A stretch of DNA of 64,000 nt from Paenibacillus sp. Soil766 (GTDB lineage: Bacteria > Bacillota > Bacilli > Paenibacillales > NBRC-103111), in contig NZ_LMSJ01000054.1 in assembly GCF_001428105.1 (NCBI RefSeq), forward strand, positions 124,001 to 188,000, in the 5' to 3' direction. The notes below the pieces were generated by a model, which worked only from the letters and a program-made list of their open reading frames with translations, made no database searches and was not told the origin of the DNA. Shown here in pieces: positions 26,324-36,149 of this stretch. The first letter of the stretch is position 1. Each line of letters begins with the position of its first letter. Position numbers and translations under genes: made by a program.

Positions 26324-27850
26324 TTATTTCTCATTCCGTTCATCCGAATGTTCGCGCTGCCTTTTCAAATTATGGTTGTCAGCGTAAAAGGCAGGACGTG
26401 TATTCATTTTGCTAATGGGCGCTCGAAACAAAACATCTTTGATTCCTTTGGGATAAATCGGGGCAAATGGCGCCAAATAAGGGACACCGAAAGAACGGAG
26501 AATACACAGATGACTAATGATTAACAGCAACCCCAGAATAAGACCAAACAAACCTAAGATGCCAGATAGAATCATTATTGGAAAGCGAAGCATTCGTAAG
26601 GAGATCCCTGCTGAATATTGCGGCATCATGAACGAAGAAATACCCGTAATCGCCACAACCATAACCATTGGAGCCGATACTAAACCTGCTTGAATAGCCG
26701 CTTGTCCAATGACGAGGGCGCCAACAATACTGACGGCAGAACCCACTTGCCTAGGCAGGCGAACACCCGCTTCCCGCAAAGCCTCGAAAGTAACTTCCAT
26801 GATCAACGCTTCGACCAAGGCCGGGAAAGGAATTTCCTCCCGAGATTTAGCAACACGAAGCAACAGCGTAGTAGGAACCATTTCATGATGAAACGTTAAC
26901 ACAGCCACATAGATCGCCGGAGCCAACATGGCAATGAGGAAAAAAGTATATCGCAGCCAACGAATGAGACTCCCAATTAGGAAACGCTCATAATAATCTT
27001 CAGGCGATTGCATGAGGGACCAAAAAGTAGTTGGAGCAATGAGAGCAATAGGCGTATTATCCGTAATAATAACAACGCGGCCTTCTAACAAGCTCGCTAC
27101 AGCCACATCAGGGCGTTCCGTTGTTTGTACTTGAGGAAATGGCGAATAAATATTATTCTCAATCATTTCCTCGATGTATCCGCTCTCAAGCACTCCATCC
27201 AGCTTAATTTGGGAGAGTCGCTCCGAGACCTTACTTATGATGTCTGGTTTGGCAATCCCCTGTACATAGGCCATTGTGACATCTGTTTTCGAATAATTGC
27301 CAAGGGTGAAAGAAACGAATTTCAATGCGGGGGTCTTTAACCTTTTTCGAATCAAGGAAGTATTCACTATTAACGACTCTACGAAGCCCTCGCGTGGACC
27401 ACGGACAACAGACTCTGCTAATGGCTCTTCTACTGCCCTGCCTTCAAATTGAGATAACTCAATGGATAATGCTCCTGCGATCGTGTCTAAGAGTAACACC
27501 ACTTTACTTCCAAGCACTTCATTGATAACTTCACCAAGGATACACAGTTCTTTATAATCTGAGACCGAAATGCAGTTCATCACTTTGTCCATGGATTCAA
27601 CCGTTTCTGCGCTAGCTTTCTTAAGCGGTTCAAGCACATGTCCATCGAGCAACTCTACATTCACCATGCCCCGTAAATAGAGGACGTATGCCTGCAGGCC
27701 GCACTCCAGATCTATCGACGAGAACACAACATCAGCACAAGCCGTAAATATGGTTTGCAAATGAAGGATATTCGAGGAAAGCTCAGTTGACACGGGGATA
27801 TGAAAGACTTCTTTATCTATACTCGGATCCTCCGGAAAAGGTTGATACAT
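26324..27850 (-). CDS. Germinant receptor A subunit (GerAA family)
   Basis: This is a 508-residue protein with a large soluble N-terminal domain, five or so C-terminal membrane helices and the family motifs VVRGPREGFVESL, SPFPQVQTTERPDV and PFPALVEALIMEVTFEALREAG. A subunits form the oligomeric channel-like part of the receptor in the spore inner membrane. GGGGGAG lies before the ATG at 27850. It is the first gene of the operon. The germinant cannot be deduced. Confidence 0.95.
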   Translation of the reverse strand: MYQPFPEDPSIDKEVFHIPVSTELSSNILHLQTIFTACADVVFSSIDLECGLQAYVLYLRGMVNVELLDGHVLEPLKKASAETVESMDKVMNCISVSDYKELCILGEVINEVLGSKVVLLLDTIAGALSIELSQFEGRAVEEPLAESVVRGPREGFVESLIVNTSLIRKRLKTPALKFVSFTLGNYSKTDVTMAYVQGIAKPDIISKVSERLSQIKLDGVLESGYIEEMIENNIYSPFPQVQTTERPDVAVASLLEGRVVIITDNTPIALIAPTTFWSLMQSPEDYYERFLIGSLIRWLRYTFFLIAMLAPAIYVAVLTFHHEMVPTTLLLRVAKSREEIPFPALVEALIMEVTFEALREAGVRLPRQVGSAVSIVGALVIGQAAIQAGLVSAPMVMVVAITGISSFMMPQYSAGISLRMLRFPIMILSGILGLFGLILGLLLIISHLCILRSFGVPYLAPFAPIYPKGIKDVLFRAPISKMNTRPAFYADNHNLKRQREHSDERNEK

Positions 27851-28029
27851 TCATAACTCCCCCTTTCATACGCACATTCATTTAGGTATTGTTATGCTCT
27901 CAAACTCACATGGCTATTCAGTTGTTACCAACGCAGGGGTATTTTAACAGACTGACCATGGCATCTTGCTTGAAAGAACCTAAATTGGTGAAGACTGGTA
28001 GGATAATGACTATAAAGGGGTTATGACCG

Positions 28030-28974
28030 TTGGATTTTAAACCAATCCTCCCATTTGAGCCCATTAGCACCAATGAATGGCCAGTTGGCACTCATTTTAC
28101 GAGCCAAATCAAGTGGGATGGAGTAAGAATGCTGCTGTACTTCGATGGAAGTACGACCAAATTAATCAATCGCAGAACCAATGATCGAACTCTGCAATAC
28201 CCGGAGTTAACGAATCCACAGGCGTTCTGTTCAGCAAAATCGGTTATTTTGGATGGAGAAATTATCGCACTATCCGATGGCAAACCTTCATTCTATGAAA
28301 TCATGAAACGCGACAGCGCTAGGAAGTCCAGCACAGTGACACGAGCCATGGGGCAAGTCCCCATCACATTCATGGTCTTTGATATCCTCTATTTAAACGG
28401 AGAGTGGTTACTACATTTGAGTCTGAAAGAAAGACAAAATAGGTTGGCATCCATAATGAAACCGAACCACTTAGTCCAACTCGTCACCAATCATGATGAT
28501 ATGGAAGCACTCTTTACGATTGTGAAGCAGCATGAATTAGAGGGCATTGTGATTAAGGACCTAACTAGCAGCTATGTCATCAACGGTAAGGATAAGCGAT
28601 GGCTGAAGAAAAAAATTTTCAAGGATCTCTATGCCGTCGTATGTGGTGTTACCTATAGAGGCAAGATCGTTAATTCCCTTATTTTAGGCTTATATGATGA
28701 TCAGGGGCAGTTATGGTATATTGGCCACGCGGGTACTGGCAAACTTACTGTGAAAGACTGGCAACATGTGACAGAGATCGTTCAAAGCATGACGACGCTA
28801 GAGCGTCCTTTTATCAATGAACCCGAACGGTCAAAAGAAGCGGTTTGGATAACTCCCCAACTCGTTGTGAAAGTAAGCTATATGGAATGGACACACAACA
28901 AAACATTAAGACACCCGAGCATACAATCTTTCATCAACATAGATAGCCAAGTATGTAACTTCAATCAGAATTAG
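28030..28974 (+). CDS. ATP-dependent DNA ligase (LigD ligase-domain homologue)
   Basis: This is a 314-residue ATP-dependent ligase with the adenylation motif IKWDGVR; Lys28 is the expected nucleotidyl-lysine. It also has motif III VFDILYLNGEW, motif IV EGIVIKD and motif V WLKKKIF. The OB-fold follows (YIGHAGTG...). This corresponds to the ligase half of LigD as a stand-alone protein. The start is TTG with AAAGGGG nine bases upstream. It probably seals ends held by Ku, and the polymerase partner lies 1.6 kb downstream on the same strand. Confidence 0.93.
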   Translation: MDFKPILPFEPISTNEWPVGTHFTSQIKWDGVRMLLYFDGSTTKLINRRTNDRTLQYPELTNPQAFCSAKSVILDGEIIALSDGKPSFYEIMKRDSARKSSTVTRAMGQVPITFMVFDILYLNGEWLLHLSLKERQNRLASIMKPNHLVQLVTNHDDMEALFTIVKQHELEGIVIKDLTSSYVINGKDKRWLKKKIFKDLYAVVCGVTYRGKIVNSLILGLYDDQGQLWYIGHAGTGKLTVKDWQHVTEIVQSMTTLERPFINEPERSKEAVWITPQLVVKVSYMEWTHNKTLRHPSIQSFINIDSQVCNFNQN

Positions 28975-28994
28975 TTCGCTCGCCCACTTATGAT

Positions 28995-29034
28995 AATGCA
29001 GACAAGGGATTAATTCCCTAATCTGCATTTTTTT
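28995..29034 (+). terminator. Terminator after ligase gene
   Basis: AATGCAGA and TCTGCATT enclose an inner AGGGATTAATTCCCT and are followed by a T run. Confidence 0.9.
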
Positions 29035-29069
29035 ATTTTATAACTCGCTTCATCCATCCCCTCCAAAAA

Positions 29070-29108
29070 TTAATATCTATACAGACATCCATAAATTTGA
29101 GATATTAA
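29070..29108. promoter_or_regulatory. Inverted repeat upstream of arsB-like gene
   Basis: TTAATATCT - 21 bases - AGATATTAA is a perfect 9-bp inverted repeat ending 37 bases before the ATG. It could be an operator, but no ArsR gene is nearby. Confidence 0.4.
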
Positions 29109-29145
29109 CAATCGACATTGATTTGCTGTCTGCTAGGAGGACACC

Positions 29146-30438
29146 ATGATTTATTTAGCTATTATCATCTTTTTACTAACGATTACTTTCGTTATTTGGC
29201 AGCCGAAAGGCTTAAGCATTGGTTGGTCAGCATCAGCAGGAGCATTGCTTGCCCTCGCTTTCCAAGTCGTTTCGCTGCAAGATGTCGCCACAGTTACAGG
29301 TATCGTGTGGAACGCAACGCTCGCTTTTGTCGGCATTATTGTGATCTCCATTATCTTAGACGGGATCGGCTTCTTCGAATGGTCCGCGCTCCACATGGCG
29401 CGCTTGGCCAAAGGCAATGGAAAGCTCATGTTCGTCTACGTGATCCTGCTCGGGGCAGCGGTTTCGGCATTTTTTGCAAACGATGGTGCTGCCTTAATCC
29501 TTACACCGATCGTATTGGCCATGGTCCGAGCTATGAAATTGCCGGATGCTGCCATTCTCCCGTTTATTATGGCGAGCGGCTTTATCGCGGACACCACGTC
29601 ACTACCATTTGTCATTAGTAATTTGGTAAACATTCTTTCAGCGGACTTTTTCGGGATCGATTTTGTCACCTATGCAAGCCGGATGTTCGTGACGAGTCTG
29701 TTCTCGTTAGGCGCAAGCTTATTGGTTCTCTACCTTTATTATCGCAAACAAATCCCTGAGAGCTTTGATATCGGGGAGCTGAAACATCCCTCTGAAGCGA
29801 TTAAGGATCCAGGGCTGTTCCGCTTGTCCTGGTTGATTCTCAGCATTTTACTAGTTGCCTATATTTGCAGTGGATTTATCCAAGTTCCTGTTTCCCTGCT
29901 CGTTGGGGCTACCGCAATTGGCTTCCTCATTGTAGCTGGAACGAGCGCCGTGATGGATACCAAAAAGATTGTTAAGGAAGCTCCGTGGGCAGTGGTCATC
30001 TTCTCCATCGGGATGTATGTGGTAGTCTATGGGCTTAAAAATGTCGGACTTACGGATGCGCTTGGAGAACTTATCGATATCATTTCTGGTGAAGGGCTTT
30101 TTGTTGCCACGATAGGTATGGGATTCCTTGCGGCGGTTCTTTCCTCGATCATGAACAATTTGCCGACTGTGCTAATTGATGCTTTAGCCATTCAAGGTAC
30201 ACAAACCGAGGGCATCCTCCGAGAAGCTCTGATTTACGCCAATGTTATCGGGACCGATCTGGGGCCAAAAATGACGCCTATCGGATCGCTAGCCACTCTG
30301 ATCTGGTTACATGTGCTTGCCAAAAAAGGGGTGAAAATCACGTGGGGCGTTTATATGAAAGCTGGCGTGATCCTGACGATCCCCACCTTACTTATCACGT
30401 TAATCGGTTTGTACCTGTGGTTGCAGGTTATATCCTAA
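29146..30438 (+). CDS. ArsB/NhaD-type transporter (arsenical pump-like)
   Basis: This is a 430-residue membrane protein with about 11-12 helices of the ion-transporter superfamily that includes ArsB. It has [18 protein letters not shown], the [11 protein letters not shown] segment and [20 protein letters not shown], which match ArsB. The family exports arsenite or antimonite by proton exchange, but the substrate is unproven here. No arsR, arsC or arsA is next to it. It lies between the two LigD-type genes. AGGAGG is seven bases before the ATG. Confidence 0.88.
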   Translation: MIYLAIIIFLLTITFVIWQPKGLSIGWSASAGALLALAFQVVSLQDVATVTGIVWNATLAFVGIIVISIILDGIGFFEWSALHMARLAKGNGKLMFVYVILLGAAVSAFFANDGAALILTPIVLAMVRAMKLPDAAILPFIMASGFIADTTSLPFVISNLVNILSADFFGIDFVTYASRMFVTSLFSLGASLLVLYLYYRKQIPESFDIGELKHPSEAIKDPGLFRLSWLILSILLVAYICSGFIQVPVSLLVGATAIGFLIVAGTSAVMDTKKIVKEAPWAVVIFSIGMYVVVYGLKNVGLTDALGELIDIISGEGLFVATIGMGFLAAVLSSIMNNLPTVLIDALAIQGTQTEGILREALIYANVIGTDLGPKMTPIGSLATLIWLHVLAKKGVKITWGVYMKAGVILTIPTLLITLIGLYLWLQVIS

Positions 30439-30529
30439 TTTGCGGTCCGCTTTTGCGTGCCTCCGTTTGAGAACCTCTCGCCTAGGAAATAATTGTGAAT
30501 AAAAGCTCAAAAGGAGCGATTCCAAGCCT

Positions 30530-31420
30530 ATGGCATTCAAAGCAGAGAAAGCTAAACTTCTCGTAGAGGGCAACGAGTTAACAATTACGAACCCGAATAA
30601 GCCGCTTTGGCCTGATTTAGGCATCACGAAGGCAGATTATTTGACGACTTTAAGTGAACTCTCGCCCTACCTCCTGCGGTACTGCCGCAATCGCCATTTA
30701 ACGACGATTCGATTTCCGCACGGGTATGATGACAAGTCCTTTTATCAGAAAAATGCCCCCGATCCTGTGCCAAGCTTCGTTAATTTAGCGCCGTTAGATG
30801 GCATTAACTACGTGAATTTAGATTCTCTATCTACACTCATATGGCTTGGGAATCTGACTTGTTTAGAATTTCATCCTTCCTTCCATTACATCGGGAAGAC
30901 GGATCCAGCAGAATGGCTGATTGATATCGATCCAACCTTGGAGGAAGAACCCCGTATCATGGAGGCTGCTCTTATCATTGGTGAAGTGCTGGACTCGCTG
31001 CGTATTCAGTCGGTTCCCAAAACCTCTGGTGCAACAGGCGTACAAATTTACATTCCAATTCAACCTGGTTATACGTTCGAGGAGCTCCGAAGTATTGGAC
31101 ATTTCATCGCGACCTATGCGGTTAGGATGAACCCGAAGCTGTTTACCATTGAGCGCTTCAAGAAAAATCGTGGTGATAAGATTTATATCGACTACCTCCA
31201 GCACTGGTATGGAAAAACACTATCTGCCCCCTATACGCCGCGCGCCAAAAAAGACGCAACGGTTTCAACACCTTTGCTTTGGAAAGAGGTAGAGCTTCGC
31301 CCAAGCATTCGCGAGTTCAATCAACTAACCATCATGAATCGATTACGAACCTACGGAGACCTGATTGACCGTGTTCCACCTCAAAATTTGAATGCTATTC
31401 TAGCCAAATTAAAAGAGTAG
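30530..31420 (+). CDS. LigD-type DNA polymerase/primase domain protein
   Basis: This is a 296-residue archaeo-eukaryotic primase-type polymerase, as in the Pol domain of LigD. It has LTITNPNKPLWPDLGITK at the start, SFYQKNAPDPVPSF, the catalytic WLIDIDPT (DxD), VPKTSGATGVQIYIP (phosphate binding) and a C-terminal PYTPRAKK segment. It probably fills gaps and adds nucleotides at ends during joining. It is the counterpart of the ligase at 28.0 kb. No nuclease (PE) domain was found in the window. Confidence 0.95.
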   Translation: MAFKAEKAKLLVEGNELTITNPNKPLWPDLGITKADYLTTLSELSPYLLRYCRNRHLTTIRFPHGYDDKSFYQKNAPDPVPSFVNLAPLDGINYVNLDSLSTLIWLGNLTCLEFHPSFHYIGKTDPAEWLIDIDPTLEEEPRIMEAALIIGEVLDSLRIQSVPKTSGATGVQIYIPIQPGYTFEELRSIGHFIATYAVRMNPKLFTIERFKKNRGDKIYIDYLQHWYGKTLSAPYTPRAKKDATVSTPLLWKEVELRPSIREFNQLTIMNRLRTYGDLIDRVPPQNLNAILAKLKE

Positions 31421-31446
31421 TTCTAATTAGAACTACTCTTTTTTTA
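31411..31446. terminator. Terminator shared by polymerase gene and convergent cls
   Basis: AAAGAGTAGTTCTAATTAG... is a perfect symmetrical palindrome ending in seven T on the plus strand. The stop codon of the polymerase gene lies within it. Confidence 0.9.
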
Positions 31447-32880
31447 TCAAAATAAAGGAGATAACAATCGCGCAATCCTCTCTTTTCTTTTTTCACCCGG
31501 CGACCTCATCTCAAATTCAGTTAGTGTAACTTCCGTGCACGCCTCCAAATCCATTAAGAAATCGCTCTCCAAGCGGGAAATCACCTTTCCGTCAAACATC
31601 ACGGCATTCAATTCGAAGTTACTGAAAAAGCTGCGCATATCCACGTTGGCCGTACCCACAGTCGCCATGATGTCGTCCACGATAATCACTTTGGCATGAA
31701 TAAACCCTTTCCGATACAAATAAAATCGAACGCCTATCTGTAATAATTCCTTCAGGTAGGACTTTGACGCGTATTGGACAATGGTGGAATCCGCCTTGAA
31801 TGGAAGAATGATACGCACATCAACACCACTGACCGCAGCAGCTTTGAGAGCCATCGTGATGCTGGGATCAGGAATGAAATAAGGCGTTGTAATCCAAATT
31901 CGCTTCTTCGCTGCAATCAATCCCGCAAAATACATTTCCTGAATGGCATCCCATCTGGTGTCAGGACCACTAGAAATAACTTGAACGAACGAAGGCTCCT
32001 GTTCGGAATGAACGGGATAATAACGCTGTTCCCCCAAGCTTTCCCCACTAACGAAAAACCAGTCCGTCAGAAAGGTGCGCTGCAAATCATATACCGCGTC
32101 TCCATGCAGCATGACGTGCGTATCTCGCCAGAAACCAAGCTGAGGATTCCCACCAAGGTATTCATCCCCAATGTTAATGCCCCCAACGAAACCAACCAAG
32201 CCATCCACAACCACAATTTTGCGATGGTTCCGATAATTCAACCGTTTATCAAAGAAAGCAATCAATGGCTTTAGGAAAGGCTCAACAGCAATACCTGCAC
32301 ACTTCAATGAAGTAATGTAAGCCTTAGAAAGTGTGTGACTGCCCACACCATCGTAAATAACCCTTACAGTTACCCCTGCTTTCGCTTTCGCAATCAATGC
32401 ATCAAGAAATCTCCTGCCAATCACATCATCGCGAATTGTATAAAATTCGAAGTGAATATGATCGCGGGCCCTCCCTATCTCTTCAAGCATCGCTTCGTAC
32501 GTCACCTCAGCATTCGTCAGTACGTCAACTCGGTTCAGTACGGTAATCGGTGCATGAGGCACCTGACGCAGCCAATCTCGCAGACGCTGCTCTCCCTGTA
32601 AGAAGCTATCTTCGCCCTTTTTGGAATCAAATCCGACTTTGTTTGGAGCGCCCTGGAGCCTGAATTTATCCGTGTTATCGCTGCTATGACCATGAACTTT
32701 CTTCCGACGTGCGTATTCCCTTGCAATGAAATAATACATAAAAAATCCAATAATTGGTAAGATAAACAGAATACTAAGCCATGCTATAGATTTGGCAGGC
32801 CTTTTATATTCACAAATTAATATCGTAGCTGCCTGAAAAATAAATAACAACAGTATAAGAATGATCCATAACAATTGCAC
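31447..32880 (-). CDS. cls: Cardiolipin synthase
   Basis: This is a 477-residue enzyme with two N-terminal membrane helices (PLDc_N type, KRPAKSIAWL) and two HKD phospholipase-D motifs: HRKIVVVDG near residue 220 and HAKVIIVDD near 400. It joins two phosphatidylglycerol molecules into cardiolipin. GERRYYP-type and TPYFIPDPS segments are typical. Several cls copies are normal in Bacillales, and spore-associated forms exist. Its position beside two ger operons is suggestive only. It is transcribed alone. Confidence 0.95.
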   Translation of the reverse strand: MQLLWIILILLLFIFQAATILICEYKRPAKSIAWLSILFILPIIGFFMYYFIAREYARRKKVHGHSSDNTDKFRLQGAPNKVGFDSKKGEDSFLQGEQRLRDWLRQVPHAPITVLNRVDVLTNAEVTYEAMLEEIGRARDHIHFEFYTIRDDVIGRRFLDALIAKAKAGVTVRVIYDGVGSHTLSKAYITSLKCAGIAVEPFLKPLIAFFDKRLNYRNHRKIVVVDGLVGFVGGINIGDEYLGGNPQLGFWRDTHVMLHGDAVYDLQRTFLTDWFFVSGESLGEQRYYPVHSEQEPSFVQVISSGPDTRWDAIQEMYFAGLIAAKKRIWITTPYFIPDPSITMALKAAAVSGVDVRIILPFKADSTIVQYASKSYLKELLQIGVRFYLYRKGFIHAKVIIVDDIMATVGTANVDMRSFFSNFELNAVMFDGKVISRLESDFLMDLEACTEVTLTEFEMRSPGEKRKERIARLLSPLF

Positions 32881-33070
32881 CAGCTCCTATCCCTACATCA
32901 GCATGCTGAGATAGCTTTTGCCAATGACTTTGACGCTATACCTTTTCTTACCAACAAAACTTGTACAAATAAAATTTTCCAACTTTCGTAATAAAATCCT
33001 GCTCTTTCGCAGAACATAATCTACGCATTCTTATTTCTTCATCTTGATCATGGCAGGAGGTGCCTCTCGC

Positions 33071-34750
33071 GTGGCCAAAACACCAAAATATTTGATGAAA
33101 AGCATCCTGCAAAGCCGGAAACCCGCACAATCCAGCGAAGGCAATCCTCCTTCTGCGTTGGATCAAGCGCTCAATACCCACTTTATCGAAGATCTAAAGA
33201 AAACTAAGCTCTCACTGCTCCTAGACGAGAATCATAAATTCATTAAAGACATGTTCCAGGAATGCTCCGATGTCGTGGTCAGAGAATTCGAAATTGACCC
33301 CCATATCCCAGCGCTGCTTCTCTTCGTAGATGGTCTAACCAACACGCAGCTTCTGAACGATACGATGAAATCACTCATGCTGATCGGAGGCGGAGAAACC
33401 TCCATCGAGCGCATCGCTAATGTCATTTTGCCGGTATCACAAACGCAGATTTCCGATAACTACGGAGATTTGCTGACTTCTGTGCTTGGCGGTGATGCTG
33501 CGCTGCTCGTTGAGGGGAATGCCAAAGCCATTCTGCTCGGCATCCGTGGCACGGAGAAACGTTCCGTTGGCGAACCGGAGACAGAAACCGTCGTACGCGG
33601 GCCGAAGGAAGGCTTCGTAGAGAGTATCCGGACGAACACTTCCATGATTCGCCGCAAGTTAAAGACACCTAAACTTAAGATGAAGTCCATGAGTGTCGGC
33701 AAAGAAAGCAATACGAATCTTGTCATTTGCTATATGGATGACTTGGCTATGCCTTCCTTGATTGAAGAAGTTGTCAAACGACTAGAGCAAATCAAAATTG
33801 ATGCTATTTTGGAATCAGGAATGATCGAAGAACTTATACAAGACAATGCCTATTCGCCGTTTCCACAAATGCAATATACGGAGCGCCCTGACGTCGTTGC
33901 TTCCGCCCTCCTTCAAGGACGCGTTGCAATTCTAACAGACGGAACCCCCTTCTGCCTCATCGTTCCTTTCGTATTCATTCAAATTATGCAAACGAGTGAA
34001 GACTACTATGAACGATTCCAGATTAGCACACTATTACGTCTGCTTCGTTATGTCTTCATGTTCCTGTCGTTAACGACGCCAGCGCTGTATGTGGCTATAA
34101 CAACGTACCATCAAGCACTACTACCAACAGCATTGATGCTCAGCATAGCTGCCTCTCGGGAAGCTATTCCGTTCCCATCCGTCGTTGAGGCCTTCATTAT
34201 GGAAATCACATTTGAAGCCCTGCGAGAAGCTGGCATCCGACTTCCCAAAGCGGTTGGCTCCGCTGTTTCTATCTTAGGTGCGCTCGTTGTAGGACAAGCT
34301 GCCGTCCAAGCTGGAATTGTATCGGCACCTATGGTTATTGTCGTCTCGATTACAGGCATTGCTTCCTTCACCATTCCACGATTTAATGGTGCGATTGCTA
34401 TTCGAATGCTGCGCTTCCCTATTCTCGTTGCCGCATCCATCTTCGGATTCTATGGTATCTTTTTCTCTTTAATGATTCTGATCGGACACATGGCAAATCT
34501 CCGCTCCTTCGGAGTTCCCTATTTATCCCCCGTCGGCCCCCTATCCGCTCCGGATATGAAGGATGTTCTTATCCGTGTCCCATGGTGGCAAATACAGAAA
34601 CGTCCCGAGTTTATGGCTGTTCAAGATAACACCAGTCAGAGTAGTGAACTGCCGATGCAGATCAAGAAATCAGGAGGCTTAGATGGCAGTAACATAGATC
34701 ATGTACACAAAGCCAGTAAGGAGGAGCAATCAAAGAATGATACATCCTAA
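33071..34750 (+). CDS. Germinant receptor A subunit (GerAA family), second operon
   Basis: This is a ~559-residue GerAA protein with an N-terminal extension of about 50 residues relative to the first copy. It has VVRGPKEGFVESIRTNTS, SPFPQMQYTERPDV and PFPSVVEAFIMEITFEALREAG. The GTG start at 33071 is preceded by GGCAGGAGGTG; the ORF to 33044 is longer but lacks a site. It is first in the operon A-C-2TM-B. The last bases overlap gerAC by 14. Confidence 0.95.
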   Translation: MAKTPKYLMKSILQSRKPAQSSEGNPPSALDQALNTHFIEDLKKTKLSLLLDENHKFIKDMFQECSDVVVREFEIDPHIPALLLFVDGLTNTQLLNDTMKSLMLIGGGETSIERIANVILPVSQTQISDNYGDLLTSVLGGDAALLVEGNAKAILLGIRGTEKRSVGEPETETVVRGPKEGFVESIRTNTSMIRRKLKTPKLKMKSMSVGKESNTNLVICYMDDLAMPSLIEEVVKRLEQIKIDAILESGMIEELIQDNAYSPFPQMQYTERPDVVASALLQGRVAILTDGTPFCLIVPFVFIQIMQTSEDYYERFQISTLLRLLRYVFMFLSLTTPALYVAITTYHQALLPTALMLSIAASREAIPFPSVVEAFIMEITFEALREAGIRLPKAVGSAVSILGALVVGQAAVQAGIVSAPMVIVVSITGIASFTIPRFNGAIAIRMLRFPILVAASIFGFYGIFFSLMILIGHMANLRSFGVPYLSPVGPLSAPDMKDVLIRVPWWQIQKRPEFMAVQDNTSQSSELPMQIKKSGGLDGSNIDHVHKASKEEQSKNDTS

Positions 34751-35915
34751 GCAGCGCATTGGGATGGTGGTAACCTTAACCTTACTACTCTCCACCACTC
34801 TACTAACAGGTTGTTGGGATCGTACGGAGACCAATGACGTCGCATTTGTACTTACTTCATCGGCTGATTTAGAGGATGACGGCAGATATCGTGTTACTTA
34901 TATGTTCCCTCTCCCCGGTTCCATGGGTGGAGCTAGCGGCGGCGGTGGCGGCACCGCTGGAGGTAAAAGCTATTACATCGATTCCGAGGTCGGGACCACC
35001 TTCCGCGATGCAGTCAGTAAGCTTCAAATGCGTATGTCTAGACGCATCTTTCTCTCACACCGCAGAACGATCGTCATTGGTGAAAAACTAGCGGAAGCTG
35101 GCATCACTTCCTTGTTCGATGTTCTTCCGCGTTCACCAGAGAATCGGATGACGAGCTACTTGATTGTAACCAAAGGCAAGGGCTATGACCTCCTGAATGC
35201 TGAGCCGAAGTTCGAGCGTTTTCCTGCTGAAGTCATTCGTGAGTTAACCAAGTCTCGCAATGCCATGCCTACAACAATGAAGGATGTTGGGATGTCCTTA
35301 AGTTTTAATAGTGATCCTATCATGAGCTATCTGGAACCTCGAGATAGTCAAGTCTCTAAAGATCCTTCCCATGAAATCCAATTCGTTGGCTATGGGCAGT
35401 TCAAAGGGGATAAGATGGTTGGCATTTATAAAAAGAAAGAAGCATCGGGGCTTTTGTGGCTCCGAAATCAAGTGAAAGAGCAGCAACTCACATTCTCCAT
35501 CGAGAAAGGCAAAAATATTTCCATTGGCGTTATCGGCGGCAAGACAGCCATAACGCCTAAGCTCCTGAAGGATAAAGTTATGTTCAATATTATCGTAGAT
35601 GCTCGAGGAGCTGTGCGAGAGGACCTGTCTGATGAGGATTTGTACAATTCCGATATCCTTCACAAGATTGAAACGAAATTCGCAGAACAAATCAAACTAT
35701 CCATACTTGCAACGATTAAACAGATGCAAAAGGAAGGCACGGATTCGGCTCAGCTTGGTCTCATGGTTTGGAGAACATATCCTCAGAAGTGGAACGAGCA
35801 ATTCGGCAAGGATTGGGAGCGCTATTTTAAAGACGCCGAATTCAATATTGTAGTGAAAGCCTCTATTCCTGATACCGGTGTGATTAACCACAACGTAACC
35901 AAAGGAGGGCTCTAG
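34737..35915 (+). CDS. Germinant receptor C subunit (GerAC family lipoprotein), second operon
   Basis: This is a ~392-residue lipoprotein with signal segment VVTLTLLLSTTLLTGC (lipobox LTGC) followed by WDRTETNDVAFVLTSSAD. A Gly-rich loop (GGASGGGGGTAGGK) lies in the position where other GerAC proteins have a short loop. AAGGAGGAG lies nine bases before the ATG at 34737, inside the end of gerAA. Its C-terminal segment WNEQFGKDWERYF is typical. Confidence 0.94.
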   Translation: MIHPKQRIGMVVTLTLLLSTTLLTGCWDRTETNDVAFVLTSSADLEDDGRYRVTYMFPLPGSMGGASGGGGGTAGGKSYYIDSEVGTTFRDAVSKLQMRMSRRIFLSHRRTIVIGEKLAEAGITSLFDVLPRSPENRMTSYLIVTKGKGYDLLNAEPKFERFPAEVIRELTKSRNAMPTTMKDVGMSLSFNSDPIMSYLEPRDSQVSKDPSHEIQFVGYGQFKGDKMVGIYKKKEASGLLWLRNQVKEQQLTFSIEKGKNISIGVIGGKTAITPKLLKDKVMFNIIVDARGAVREDLSDEDLYNSDILHKIETKFAEQIKLSILATIKQMQKEGTDSAQLGLMVWRTYPQKWNEQFGKDWERYFKDAEFNIVVKASIPDTGVINHNVTKGGL

Positions 35916-35918
35916 TCG

Positions 35919-36149
35919 ATGGATGGGATCTTCGTCATCAGCTTTCTCAGCATGTTGATCGGTTCCTTCCTCATGGATCGCAAAGTGCTGCGCCGGGCGA
36001 AAAAAGGGAACAAAATAACCTATGGTCTTACCATTGGAATAATCCTTCTTTTTCTCACAATGAAATATTTCCACATGAGTATACCGATGCCCGCTTATTT
36101 TTTCGTACAAAAGGTTTCTCCATGGCTCATCCGAGTTCTTGGCATATAA
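35919..36149 (+). CDS. Small two-helix membrane protein, germinant-receptor D-subunit candidate
   Basis: This is a 76-residue protein with two hydrophobic segments (about residues 4-20 and 34-50) joined by a basic loop MDRKVLRRAKKGNK. It sits between gerAC and gerAB of the second operon. Small 2-TM 'D subunit' proteins are known in some Bacillus ger operons and modulate receptor response. Assignment here is by position and topology, not by sequence match. It overlaps the gerAB frame by up to 28 bases. Confidence 0.7.
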   Translation: MDGIFVISFLSMLIGSFLMDRKVLRRAKKGNKITYGLTIGIILLFLTMKYFHMSIPMPAYFFVQKVSPWLIRVLGI

